DNA of 35,000 bases, from contig JAHKAJ010000036.1 in the NCBI GenBank assembly GCA_018826075.1, positions 1 through 35,000 on the forward strand, given 5' to 3'. Below the pieces are notes generated by a model that was not told the origin of the DNA, searched no databases, and worked only from the letters and a program-made list of their open reading frames with translations. Source of the DNA: Candidatus Omnitrophota bacterium. GTDB lineage: Bacteria > Omnitrophota > Gorgyraeia > Duberdicusellales > 4484-171. Below are positions 1-6,820 of this stretch, piece after piece (position 1 is the first letter of the stretch; each line of letters begins with the position of its first letter). A program made the position numbers and the translations under genes.

Positions 1-219
1 ACAAGATAACCATTCTAGACGACATTAACCGTGAAATGTTTGAACTTAAACGTGACGGGGTAGGTACTGGCGGTTATTTTTCAACATGAGATAGACCACG
101 TCCAGGGAAAAGTTTTCATCGACCGAATTCCTTTGTGGAAGAAATTACAGATCGCCCCCAAACTTAAAAAGATAGTAAAAAAAACTAAAGATGAGTTGCG
201 AAAACAAAAAAAAGAATAG
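1..219 (+). pseudogene. def: Peptide deformylase, 3' part, frameshifted
   Basis: Peptide deformylase removes the formyl group from the N-terminal methionine of new proteins, using a metal held by a Cys and the two His of an HExxH motif. From base 3 one frame reads KITILDDINREMFELKRDG, the usual strand before the active-site helix. From base 64 a second frame reads VLAVIFQHEIDH, the catalytic HEIDH motif, followed by the usual VFIDR and a lysine-rich tail ending at the TAG at 217-219. The two pieces join perfectly if one copy of a GGTA tandem duplication (59-62, 63-66) is removed. As written, the first frame stops at 87-89, before a usable active site. The start lies outside the window. The last 29 bases overlap the next gene. 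Identification is strong; whether the shift is real or a sequencing/assembly error cannot be told here. Confidence 0.83.
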
Positions 220-391
220 CCAAATTTGCAGTTGCACTTATCCTGGCTGCTCCCGTAAGGGCCTTTGTTGTGAGTGCCTTCAGTATCATTTATCAAATCA
301 GGAGATCCCTGGTTGTTTTTTCCCGCCGCAGGCCGAAAAGACATACAACCGTTCGCGGGATTACTTTATTTCGGTTTGCCAAAGCCAATGA
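191..391 (+). CDS. DUF6485 family cysteine-rich small protein
   Basis: This 66-residue protein fits my memory of the DUF6485 family: a CxCxYxxC-type start (CSCTYPGC, residues 13-20), SRKGLCCECLQYH, then PGCFFPPQAEKTYNRS near the C-terminus. The seven or more cysteines plus a histidine look like a small zinc- or iron-binding knuckle, but I know of no established function. The ATG at 191 lies inside the end of the deformylase gene. The TGA at 389-391 overlaps the ATG of the thioredoxin reductase gene, so the three are probably co-transcribed and translationally coupled. A redox or metal-related role is suggested only by the neighbour and the cysteines. Confidence 0.75.
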   Translation: MSCENKKKNSQICSCTYPGCSRKGLCCECLQYHLSNQEIPGCFFPPQAEKTYNRSRDYFISVCQSQ

Positions 392-1320
392 AAAATATTA
401 AAGAGCTGATCATCGTCGGGGCCGGAATAGCCGGAGTTTCAGCTGCGGTTTACGCTAAACGTTCAGGTCTTGATTTTTTGATTTTTGAACCTTCGGCTGT
501 AGGTGGACAGCTTCTTTCAATGCAGGCTATCGACAACTATGTCGGCCTCGGCCTTGAGGCGAAGGCCAGCCAGATGGCTGAAAATTTAGCCCAGACCTTG
601 AAGGATCTAGATATCCATCCGGTCAATGAAAAAGTGGCTAAAATAAGCCACCAGGATGAAATATTAAATATCGATACTGACAAAGGTATTTATCAGGCAA
701 AGGTAGTTATCGCTGCTACTGGCGCCAGCTTCACCCGGTTGGGCCTAGAGCAGGAAGCTGAATTTACCGGAAAAGGCATTTCTTATTGCGCGGTTTGCGA
801 TGGTTTCTTTTTCAAGGGTAAAGATGTGGCTGTGGTCGGAGGAGGAAACACTGCAGTTGAAGAGGCTCTTTATCTTTCGCAAATCGCCCGAAAGGTAACT
901 CTTGTCCATCGGCGCGATAAGTTAAGAGCTTTAGAATATCTTCAGAAGCAACTGTTGGCTAAAGATAATGTAGAGATTATTTATAACAGCATAGTAGTCA
1001 AGCCCCAAGGGCAGCAATTTTTAGAAAGTGTGCTGATTGAAGATGTCTTGACGAAAAATAAGCGCCGGCTGGATTTAAACGGCTTGTTTATCGCTATTGG
1101 TATCAGCCCGGCTACCGAAGTTTTTAAGGAGCTGGTTTCGCTGGACGACAAGGGTTTTATTATCACCGATGAAGAGATGAAGAGCTCCTTAGATCTTATT
1201 TGGGCTTGCGGCGACTGCCGGAGGAGGCCGTTAAAGCAATTGATAACCGCTGCCTCTGAAGGCGCTGTAGCTGCTATCAGTGTGTATAAATATCTTAAAG
1301 GATATTACATAAGCGTTTAA
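388..1320 (+). CDS. trxB: Thioredoxin-disulfide reductase (FAD/NAD(P)H flavoprotein)
   Basis: The 310-residue product reduces thioredoxin with NADPH through FAD and a redox-active disulfide. Visible motifs are the FAD-binding GAGIAGVSAA at residues 11-20, the redox centre CAVC (Cys134, Cys137) followed by DGFFFKG, the NAD(P)-binding GGGNTAVEEA with downstream HRRDKLRA (basic residues favour NADPH), and the C-terminal GD motif in IWACGDCRRRPLKQL. Length is normal. An in-frame start at 274 exists, but it would overlap most of the preceding gene, so the ATG at 388, overlapping that gene's stop, is preferred. The partner thioredoxin is not in the window; a ferredoxin- or other thiol-specific reductase of the same fold is possible. 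Confidence 0.92.
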   Translation: MKNIKELIIVGAGIAGVSAAVYAKRSGLDFLIFEPSAVGGQLLSMQAIDNYVGLGLEAKASQMAENLAQTLKDLDIHPVNEKVAKISHQDEILNIDTDKGIYQAKVVIAATGASFTRLGLEQEAEFTGKGISYCAVCDGFFFKGKDVAVVGGGNTAVEEALYLSQIARKVTLVHRRDKLRALEYLQKQLLAKDNVEIIYNSIVVKPQGQQFLESVLIEDVLTKNKRRLDLNGLFIAIGISPATEVFKELVSLDDKGFIITDEEMKSSLDLIWACGDCRRRPLKQLITAASEGAVAAISVYKYLKGYYISV

Positions 1321-1325
1321 TTTTT

Positions 1326-2297
1326 ATGCTCAAAAAAAAGAAGTTCCTTTTCGTTTTTAGAATCCTGATAACCTTGGCAATCCTTTTTGCTTTGTTCAAG
1401 CTGGTTCCTTATAAAAAAATAATCGAGGTTTTTAAAGATTCCAATAAAACCTATTTAGTTTTTGCCGGCCTTACCTTCTCGAGTTGTTTTTTCTTAGCCG
1501 CCGGCCGCTGGCAGCTTCTCCTTTCTGCTTTGGGAGTCAAAATTTCCTTCCGGGAAGTTTTTTATGCTTTTTTTTCCGGGTTATTTTTTAATCTTTTTTT
1601 TCCTTCTTTTGTTGCCGGGGATGTCTTCCGGAGTTTAAGTATTTCGCACTGCCACGGCTCAAAGAAAAAGGTAGCCTCTTCAGTCCTGATGGACCGCTAC
1701 AGCGGTACGGTGGGCTTAGTTTTAATTGTTTTGATATCTTATCTTTTAGGCAGAAATATCCTGCCGGATCCCAGGGTTCTTGTGGCAATAGCGGTAATCT
1801 CGGCCGGTTCTTTGTTTTTATCTTTGGCTATATTTAATCGAGCATTTTTTCTGTTTCTTACCAAGGTTTTTCGTAAAAATCCCAAAATCGAGGAAAAAAT
1901 CATCTCTTTCCATGACCAGCTTTATTTTTTCAAGAAAAAACCCGGAGTATTTCTGGGAAGTCTGGTTTTTTCTTTGCTGATACAGTTATTGGTACCGATT
2001 AGTTTTTTTCTTACTGCCCGGGCTTTTGGGGTAACTTTAAGCATTCTTTATTTTTTGATCTTGGTCCCGATCATCATGGTCATTGCTCTTATTCCGATTA
2101 CCATCGCCGGAGCTGGCACCCGGGAAGCTTCAAGCGTATATTTTTTCTCCTTAATCGGGATCAGCAAAAGCATTGGCCTGGGGATCTCTCTGTTTAATCT
2201 CATCCTCAGTGTATTTTTGGGGATTCTGGGAGGCATTTTGTATGTTGGTATATATCATCGATGGCTACAATCTCATTCATCAGGTGCCGGCTCTTAA
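1326..2297 (+). CDS. LPG synthase TM-type flippase-like membrane protein
   Basis: This 323-residue integral membrane protein has about eight hydrophobic segments spread over its whole length. It matches the lysylphosphatidylglycerol synthase transmembrane / UPF0104 family (YbhN, AglD): an N-terminal basic stretch, a FKLVPYKKIIEVF segment after the first helix, a PSFVAGDVFRS motif (about residue 95) and an AGAGTREASSVYFF segment (about residue 260), all typical of that family. Members are thought to move lipid-linked substrates across the membrane or to act beside glycosyltransferases; the substrate here is unknown. It starts 5 bases after trxB. Its 3' end overlaps the next gene by 56 bases. 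Confidence 0.8.
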   Translation: MLKKKKFLFVFRILITLAILFALFKLVPYKKIIEVFKDSNKTYLVFAGLTFSSCFFLAAGRWQLLLSALGVKISFREVFYAFFSGLFFNLFFPSFVAGDVFRSLSISHCHGSKKKVASSVLMDRYSGTVGLVLIVLISYLLGRNILPDPRVLVAIAVISAGSLFLSLAIFNRAFFLFLTKVFRKNPKIEEKIISFHDQLYFFKKKPGVFLGSLVFSLLIQLLVPISFFLTARAFGVTLSILYFLILVPIIMVIALIPITIAGAGTREASSVYFFSLIGISKSIGLGISLFNLILSVFLGILGGILYVGIYHRWLQSHSSGAGS

Positions 2298-2709
2298 AAA
2301 ATCCGATACCCCGCAAAGAGATTTGGTGGCTTATATTCAGAAAAACCGCCTTACCGGCAGCCGGAACAATAAACTAATTATCGTTTTTGACGGAAACCTT
2401 GATCTTGAGCTTAAGGCTAATTGTCGAGGCTTCTGTGAACTTGTCGGTAGTGGTCCTGAGCAGAGCGCGGACGAACTGATAAAAAACAGAGTTAAAGCGG
2501 CCAAATCCAGGAGTGAAGTGGTGGTAGTGACCAATGACCGGGAAATTATTTCGGCGATAAGAAAATCCGGAGCCCGGTCTTTACCGGTATCCGGTTTTAT
2601 TAAAAAGAAAAAGGCTGAGCCAAAACCAGAGGCTAAAGATATCAGCTACAGTTTGCAGCATGAAATCACCGAAGAAATGCGAAAGATCTGGCTTAAAGAC
2701 CAACCTTAA
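2242..2709 (+). CDS. NYN-domain (YacP-like) ribonuclease-type protein
   Basis: The 155-residue protein begins MLVYIIDGYNLIHQVP, the signature of the NYN/PIN-like nuclease fold. Conserved acidic positions are visible at Asp7, Asp50 (IVFDGN), Asp77 (QSADELI) and Asp99 (VVTNDREI), as expected for metal-dependent RNA cleavage. YacP/Rae1 of Firmicutes cuts mRNA on the ribosome; this is a relative of the fold, not a proven orthologue. An upstream in-frame start at 2173 would add residues that are merely out-of-frame flippase sequence, so 2242 is chosen; it overlaps the flippase gene by 56 bases. The C-terminus (SLQHEITEEMRKIWL) is helical and charged. A hairpin lies directly after the stop. Confidence 0.75.
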   Translation: MLVYIIDGYNLIHQVPALKKSDTPQRDLVAYIQKNRLTGSRNNKLIIVFDGNLDLELKANCRGFCELVGSGPEQSADELIKNRVKAAKSRSEVVVVTNDREIISAIRKSGARSLPVSGFIKKKKAEPKPEAKDISYSLQHEITEEMRKIWLKDQP

Positions 2710-2710
2710 C

Positions 2711-2838
2711 ACCTCCGAGGTGTCCGCCTTAAGATACGGGTCAGCGGACTCCTCGGAGGTGGCGAAGCACGGTTGAAGTAACAGTTGTAAGTCAGCGGAC
2801 TCCTCGTAGGTGACGCAGTGCGGTTGAAGTCACAGTTG
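2711..2838. repeat. Hairpin plus 51-bp-period imperfect direct repeat
   Basis: Bases 2711-2727 (ACCTCCGAGGTGTCCGC) and 2744-2760 are inverted copies with one mismatch around a 16-base loop. Bases 2740-2787 recur at 2791-2838 with six or seven substitutions, giving a 51-bp period. There is no T-run, so it is not a standard intrinsic terminator. The second copy ends in the -35 region of the promoter for the TPR gene. Confidence 0.75.
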
Positions 2839-2864
2839 ACCAAACAGTATATTTACTATATAAT
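2836..2864 (+). promoter_or_regulatory. Sigma-70 promoter of the TPR gene (leaderless)
   Basis: TTGACC at 2836-2841, a 17-base spacer, and a perfect TATAAT at 2859-2864. Transcription would start near 2871, immediately at the ATG at 2872. No Shine-Dalgarno sequence precedes that ATG. Confidence 0.75.
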
Positions 2865-2871
2865 TTTACTG

Positions 2872-4176
2872 ATGTTCAAGCGGTTTTTAATCAGCACTTT
2901 GTGTTTATTGGCTTTTTGGCTTTTTTTCAATCATTCGGCGTCTGCCGAAGGTTATCTGAATGAACCTATTTTTTCCCCGGTTGCCGAAGACCAGCAGCCT
3001 TATCCGCCTTCAAAAATTCTTTACACCCAGTATTTAGAAAACGGAAACTTTTATCTTAATCAGAGGCTTTATGAAGAGGCCAAGCAGCTATTTTGGAAGG
3101 CCATCCATCTATACCCAGATCAGCCTGATGCCTATGTCAATTTAGGAATAGTGCATATGCAGCAGAGTGAACTGGAGAATGCTTTGCGGATTTTTAAACA
3201 GGCTGAAGGCCTAAGCCAGAGAGATTATCAGCAGGCAGAGATACTTTTTTACAATCTCGGGCTGTGTAATTTTTTGAAACAGGACTACCCAGAAGCAATA
3301 AGGTATTTAGAGAGGGCTTTGGATGAATTTTTTGAGTTTTCCCAGGCCCGCTACTATTTAGGCCTGACTCATTACAAGCTAAACCAGTATGAAGATGCCT
3401 TTGTGAATATTTTTATAGCCGCTGATCAGTTCCAACGGGAAGGAAAAGAAAGAGCCAGTTTAGAAGCGAGAGAGTTTTTAAGAGAATTGGAAACACTTCA
3501 TAATGTTGACCAGTCAGCTTTAGCCATCAGCCTTTTGAGCGAAGGCCGCCGGGCTTTAGACAATGATAAGCTCGACCGGGCGGTTTATTGTCTTCAAGAA
3601 AGCGCCTTGGTGGATCCGGCTAAAATCGATGCAAACTACGAGTTGGCTTTATTTTATTTAGAGAAGGAGTCATACCACAATGCTATTATTTATCTGAACA
3701 AAGTCATTGAGGCTGACCCTAATCAGATCAAAGCTTATCTGGCTCTCAGCCAGGCTTACCGCAAGATCGAAAAGTATGATTTGGCTGCCGGGATCCTTGA
3801 ATCAGCTTCAAGGATCGATAAGGAAAATCCTTCGATTTATTATCACATGGCTTTGGCCTACATTGAAGATCAGGAGTTTAATACTGCCCGAAGATATTTA
3901 AATGAAGCCCAGAGAGGCGCGCTTACTAATAAAGACGATGCTTTATTGGAAGATATACAACGGGCCTATCTGTTGATTGATGAATATAAAACCGCTCAGG
4001 CTAAGCCGCCGCATTATCCTAAAAAATTCAGCCAAAAAGCAGCTTTGCCGTTATACCCTCAGCCGAAGGTTTCCGGTAATGCCGGTTATTTACAGGGTGG
4101 TTATTTTAAGCCTCAAGAACTGGCTCCTCGGGAAGAAAAGCGATTGCAAACCACCCCTTACCTCATAGATTATTAA
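2872..4176 (+). CDS. Exported tetratricopeptide-repeat protein
   Basis: The 434-residue product begins with a signal sequence (MFKRFLISTLCLLAFWLFF, then NHSASAEG, cleavage likely after ASA). The rest is a chain of TPR helices, recognisable by YLNQRLYEEAKQLFWKAIHLYP, DAYVNLGIVHMQ, AEILFYNLGLCNFLKQDYPEAIRYL split motifs and repeats up to about residue 370. The last 60 residues are proline- and glutamine-rich without TPRs. Such periplasmic or outer-membrane TPR proteins act as scaffolds for envelope or pilus assembly; no specific partner is evident, though pseudopilin genes lie just downstream. A GTG start at 2818 lies upstream of the promoter -10, so the ATG at 2872 is preferred. Confidence 0.8.
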   Translation: MFKRFLISTLCLLAFWLFFNHSASAEGYLNEPIFSPVAEDQQPYPPSKILYTQYLENGNFYLNQRLYEEAKQLFWKAIHLYPDQPDAYVNLGIVHMQQSELENALRIFKQAEGLSQRDYQQAEILFYNLGLCNFLKQDYPEAIRYLERALDEFFEFSQARYYLGLTHYKLNQYEDAFVNIFIAADQFQREGKERASLEAREFLRELETLHNVDQSALAISLLSEGRRALDNDKLDRAVYCLQESALVDPAKIDANYELALFYLEKESYHNAIIYLNKVIEADPNQIKAYLALSQAYRKIEKYDLAAGILESASRIDKENPSIYYHMALAYIEDQEFNTARRYLNEAQRGALTNKDDALLEDIQRAYLLIDEYKTAQAKPPHYPKKFSQKAALPLYPQPKVSGNAGYLQGGYFKPQELAPREEKRLQTTPYLIDY

Positions 4177-4199
4177 ACTTACTTTTGTTAAATATTAAG

Positions 4200-4227
4200 T
4201 TGACAGATATTAGTTTGTAGATAGAAT
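4200..4227 (+). promoter_or_regulatory. Promoter of tRNA-Glu
   Basis: TTGACA at 4200-4205, a 16-base spacer, and TAGAAT at 4222-4227, about 38 bases upstream of the mature tRNA 5' end. Confidence 0.6.
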
Positions 4228-4264
4228 TAATTTTTCGATATACGAATGACGAAGTACGATTTAT

Positions 4265-4339
4265 GGCCCCATCGTCTAGCTCGGCCTAGGACATATGGTT
4301 CTCAGCCATAAGACACGAGTTCAAATCTCGTTGGGGCTA
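4265..4339 (+). tRNA. tRNA-Glu (anticodon CTC)
   Basis: The sequence folds as a full cloverleaf. The acceptor stem is GGCCCCA with TGGGGCT (one G-U closing pair) and discriminator A4339. The D arm is the Glu-type GTCTAG..CCTAGGAC with a D loop two bases longer than in E. coli. The anticodon stem TATGG/CCATA encloses loop TTCTCAG (anticodon CTC), and the T arm is ACGAG/CTCGT around TTCAAAT. No CCA is encoded. A pseudopilin gene starts 69 bases after it, and the tRNA 3' portion is repeated at 5198-5250. Confidence 0.93.
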
Positions 4340-4359
4340 CTGTCTTCATTTTTCTTCTA

Positions 4360-4387
4360 TTGAATTTCCCTCCTATAGTGATATAAT
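4360..4387 (+). promoter_or_regulatory. Promoter of pseudopilin 1
   Basis: TTGAAT at 4360-4365, a 16-base spacer, and TATAAT at 4382-4387. A short leader with AGAGAAG, a weak ribosome-binding site, precedes the ATG at 4409. The same geometry recurs before pseudopilin 2. Confidence 0.65.
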
Positions 4388-4408
4388 TTTAAGCAGAGAA
4401 GATATCCT

Positions 4409-4984
4409 ATGCAAAAATCATTCACTCTAATCGAACTAATCGTAGTCATCGCCATCATTGCAATTCTTGCCGCAATTATTGCTCCTAATGCCTTTAAGGC
4501 TATTGAGAAGGCAAAAGTTACGAAAGCAATAGCTGATTTAAAGACTTATAAGACTGCTACTCATTCATTATATGCAGATACTGGGCATTGGGTTCTGGAT
4601 GGAAGAGCTTTTATGGACTTTTATTGGTTGGATAGCGGTAATGGAGATTTGCATATTGATTATAGCAATTGGTCTGGTTGGGACGGGCCATATTTAGAAG
4701 GGGGGGTAGGGGTAACTCCTTGGGCAGGTAGGTATGGATTATCTTGGACCGCAGATTTTGATTCCAATGGTATTTATGAGTTACGTGTTGAGATAGATAA
4801 TTGGTGTTCTGGTGCAGCAGTTGATTTAGGCTGTGGCATACCTCAAGGTTCTCAAATATTGATGGACTCAAAGATTGACGACGGTGACCTTGATACTGGA
4901 AATATTCAGAAATGGCCTCATCTGCCTCCTCAAGACGATATTTTATGCTGGATTATGAAATGGGATTATCGCACAAATCCTTGA
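4409..4984 (+). CDS. GspG-like pseudopilin 1
   Basis: The 191-residue protein has a class III prepilin leader (MQKS, cut before FTLIELIVVI) with the essential Glu5 of the mature chain, and a hydrophobic helix to about residue 25. APNAFKAIEKAKV, a helical stalk and a periplasmic domain follow. The WDGPYLEGG..PWAGRYG segment corresponds to the GspG region that normally reads like DPWGNPY, and an acidic SKIDDGDLDTG stretch near the end could bind calcium as in GspG. Pseudopilins form short fibres in type II secretion or type IV pili. It most resembles the gene at 17456 (shared PYLEG, PWAG and DDG elements). No assembly ATPase or prepilin peptidase gene is nearby. It lies between the intact tRNA-Glu and its partial copy. 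Confidence 0.88.
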   Translation: MQKSFTLIELIVVIAIIAILAAIIAPNAFKAIEKAKVTKAIADLKTYKTATHSLYADTGHWVLDGRAFMDFYWLDSGNGDLHIDYSNWSGWDGPYLEGGVGVTPWAGRYGLSWTADFDSNGIYELRVEIDNWCSGAAVDLGCGIPQGSQILMDSKIDDGDLDTGNIQKWPHLPPQDDILCWIMKWDYRTNP

Positions 4985-5197
4985 AGATGATAGCGTAGAT
5001 AATATACTTGCATTCTACAAGAAAAGCAATAGCCAAAAAATTGCAATATTTTTTATGTATCGATATTTCTAAATTTTTTAATCCCAATCAACTATCAAAA
5101 TCTACTAATTTCTTTTCTATTTGACCAATTCCTACCAAAATGGTTGACAGTTTAGTTGACACTTTACACCTAACCCTTTGAACCGCAGTAAGCTTAA
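4985..5197. other. AT-rich intergenic stretch, no gene seen
   Basis: Between pseudopilin 1 and the partial tRNA copy the sequence is AT-rich with no convincing reading frame. Two TTGACA motifs occur at about 5143-5160 without a matching -10 box at proper spacing. No terminator-like hairpin was found after pseudopilin 1. Confidence 0.5.
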
Positions 5198-5250
5198 TAG
5201 GACATATGGTTCTCAGCCATAAGACACGAGTTCGAATCTCGTTGGGGCTA
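5198..5250 (+). pseudogene. Truncated tRNA-Glu copy (3' 53 bases)
   Basis: Bases 5198-5250 equal 4287-4339 of the intact tRNA-Glu except for one base in the T loop (A4323 versus G5234). The anticodon arm, T arm and 3' acceptor strand are present. The 5' acceptor strand and most of the D arm are replaced by unrelated sequence, so it cannot fold as a tRNA. Offset between copies is 911 bases. It sits directly upstream of pseudopilin 2. Confidence 0.9.
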
Positions 5251-5265
5251 TTTTTTCTTTATCTA

Positions 5266-5293
5266 TTGTATCCGCCAGCCTCAATGATATAAT
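5266..5293 (+). promoter_or_regulatory. Promoter of pseudopilin 2 (leaderless)
   Basis: TTGTAT at 5266-5271, a 16-base spacer, and TATAAT at 5288-5293. The expected start of transcription coincides with the ATG at 5300, and there is no Shine-Dalgarno sequence. Confidence 0.65.
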
Positions 5294-5299
5294 TAAGAC

Positions 5300-5968
5300 A
5301 TGAAAAAAGCCTTCACTCTGATCGAGTTAATTGTAGTTATTGCTATCATAGCCATCCTTGCCGCCGTCATCGCCCCTAATGCTTTTCGGGCGATCGAAAA
5401 GGCAAAGGTAGCTAAGGCAGTTTCCGATATGAAGACGCTTAAATCCGGATTATTGGCCTTCTTTACCGATACTGGTACATTTACCGGGGCCCATTATTTT
5501 AAATCCAGAGGTTGCGTGATACTTGAAGCCCCGTCTTGCGACGTTTGTCTTAGTTTGAATAATTCACCCTTAATAGATAACCAAGCTGCTGTAGCCGGCT
5601 GGGATGGTCCATATACCGATAAAGTGTTAGATAGTCCTTTTGATCATGACTTTGAAGGAGAGTATACTTTCCCTGGAACTTACTTTATCGGCGGTAGTGG
5701 TGCTTGTTATACCCAGGGATTTGATTTAGACGGGGACAGTAATATTGATATTTTTTCTGCGATAGCTATACATTTAGCCGGGTTAACTAAAAAACAGGCT
5801 TATGCTGTAAATAAAGTTTTTGACAGCGGAGAAGAGGAAGTTGACCTTAACGCCGGAGATAATGATAAAAGAGGAGTCGTAAATATTAGGTTTAGTAATA
5901 GTGGACAATATTACTATATTTTCTATTATGTCGGTACCGGCGGTCACAAAACCGGAATTTGTAACTAG
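5300..5968 (+). CDS. GspG-like pseudopilin 2
   Basis: At 222 residues this is the longest of the five pseudopilins here. The leader MKKA precedes FTLIELIVVIAIIAILAAV and APNAFRAIEKAKVAKAVSDM; Glu5 is present. The globular part has paired cysteines (GCVILEAPSCDVC), the GWDGPYTD segment shared by all five copies, a DLDGDSNIDI stretch that resembles a calcium-binding loop, and FDSGEEEVDLNAGDND. The C-terminal domain differs from the other copies. It probably serves as a minor or major subunit of a type II-like pseudopilus. It has its own promoter and is followed by a strong terminator, so it is monocistronic. Upstream sequence including the promoter is homologous to that of pseudopilin 1, supporting local duplication. 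Confidence 0.88.
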   Translation: MKKAFTLIELIVVIAIIAILAAVIAPNAFRAIEKAKVAKAVSDMKTLKSGLLAFFTDTGTFTGAHYFKSRGCVILEAPSCDVCLSLNNSPLIDNQAAVAGWDGPYTDKVLDSPFDHDFEGEYTFPGTYFIGGSGACYTQGFDLDGDSNIDIFSAIAIHLAGLTKKQAYAVNKVFDSGEEEVDLNAGDNDKRGVVNIRFSNSGQYYYIFYYVGTGGHKTGICN

Positions 5969-5988
5969 CAGATAAATTTTGGATATTA

Positions 5989-6019
5989 AAACACCCCGCT
6001 CGTTACAAGCGGGGTGTTT
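5989..6019 (+). terminator. Intrinsic terminator after pseudopilin 2
   Basis: A perfect 10-bp stem (ACACCCCGCT at 5991-6000, AGCGGGGTGT at 6008-6017), extended by two A-T pairs, with a 7-base loop and a short T run. It lies between convergent genes and could serve the minus-strand PilZ gene too. Confidence 0.85.
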
Positions 6020-6046
6020 CTATGAGTAGAAAGTTATTGTCTTTGG

Positions 6047-6391
6047 TTACTGCTTTAAGAGATAGAATTTTATGTGTTTGACGATTTCCGCTCTGGCTTC
6101 CTGGTTGATCCGGATAAACTTTAAACCCATCAAATAAGGATATTTAGGGTCATTAGTTTCATTCCTACGGACTACTTCGGCACCGGCTACTATCGGCTCT
6201 TTTGATTCCGGAAGATAGATATTTAAATCTACCTTTTCACCAATATCCATTCTATAGGCCGCCAGTAGGCAGATCCCGTTTTCGGAGATATCCTGGCTTA
6301 GAGCATTATGCTCAAACAGATACTTGACTGGACAGCGAAATACGCTTAACTGTTCTTTAAGACGGAAATGTTTTCGTTTGTTAGCTTTCAT
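6047..6391 (-). CDS. PilZ domain protein (c-di-GMP receptor)
   Basis: The 114-residue protein is a stand-alone PilZ domain. The c-di-GMP-binding RxxxR is RKHFR (Arg6, Arg10) and the DxSxxG motif is DISENG (Asp34, Ser36, Gly39). A beta-barrel follows (VDLNIYLPESKEPIVAGAEVVRR, YLMGLKFIRI split between strands). Both binding motifs are complete, so nucleotide binding is likely. PilZ proteins typically control motility, pili or exopolysaccharide; with pseudopilin genes beside it a pilus-related role is plausible but unproved. A strong AGGAGG lies 7 bases upstream of the ATG, in contrast to the leaderless genes around it. Confidence 0.88.
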   Translation of the reverse strand: MKANKRKHFRLKEQLSVFRCPVKYLFEHNALSQDISENGICLLAAYRMDIGEKVDLNIYLPESKEPIVAGAEVVRRNETNDPKYPYLMGLKFIRINQEARAEIVKHIKFYLLKQ

Positions 6392-6565
6392 AATTGCCTC
6401 CTCATTTAGGCGTAATATCTTTGCTCTTTCAGTTTAAAGATAACATATAATTGGTGATTTTTTAAGGGAGAAAACCCTAGGTAGATTAAAGCGTTTTCAG
6501 AAGAAAACCCTTTTGATTTTAAAGGCTATTTTGGGTTGGTCCGGTTTTTGTTAAAGAAATGCTTA
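6392..6565. other. Intergenic region upstream of the PilZ gene
   Basis: On the minus strand this holds the PilZ ribosome-binding site and an AT-rich stretch where a promoter is likely, but no clear -35/-10 pair could be fixed. A weak GTTTTC/GAAAAC hairpin at about 6494-6509 could end the upstream transcript. No reading frame is supported. Confidence 0.35.
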
Positions 6566-6820
6566 TTAGTAGTTTAGCAGTTTTTCCTGACTGGAAAGCT
6601 GCTCCTTGAAGGTATCCACAGCTCGTTCAGCATGCTTTATGGCTGACTGGTATTGTGAGGGGTCAACTTCTTCGGAGAACGAGGAGTTTTGAGAGCTATT
6701 GTCAAAGGCTGGTTTTGCAAAAAAGAGGTTATTAGTGAACAGCAACAATAAAATAACCGAGGTGATCATAATCACCATTATCAAGCCGGTCAGATCAATA
6801 AAGGCTTTTTTAGGATTCAT
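6566..6820 (-). CDS. Small single-span membrane protein, unknown function
   Basis: The 84-residue product has a short basic start (MNPKKAF), one strongly hydrophobic helix at about residues 8-30, and a hydrophilic tail with an acidic serine-rich part (QNSSFSEEVDPSQYQ) and a probable amphipathic helix (AIKHAERAVDTFKEQL). I do not recognise a family. The N-terminus recalls ExbD/TolR-type anchors but the conserved Asp pattern is not convincing, and it lacks the prepilin FTLIEL motif. A TAG stop sits directly before the ATG, so it cannot start further upstream in this frame. No Shine-Dalgarno sequence is next to the ATG. Its mRNA leader of about 86 bases is complementary to a candidate small RNA encoded just upstream, which suggests translation is regulated. 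A type I toxin-like role is possible but it is long for one. Confidence 0.6.
   Translation of the reverse strand: MNPKKAFIDLTGLIMVIMITSVILLLLFTNNLFFAKPAFDNSSQNSSFSEEVDPSQYQSAIKHAERAVDTFKEQLSSQEKLLNY

Noticed and set aside
274..387. Longer N-terminus for thioredoxin reductase
   Set aside because: It would overlap most of the DUF6485 gene, and the FAD-binding strand begins normally from the ATG at 388.
2173..2241. Longer N-terminus for the NYN-domain protein
   Set aside because: The extra residues are flippase coding sequence read in another frame; the fold starts exactly at the ATG at 2242.
5143..5180. Promoter from two TTGACA motifs upstream of the partial tRNA
   Set aside because: No -10 box at workable spacing was found.
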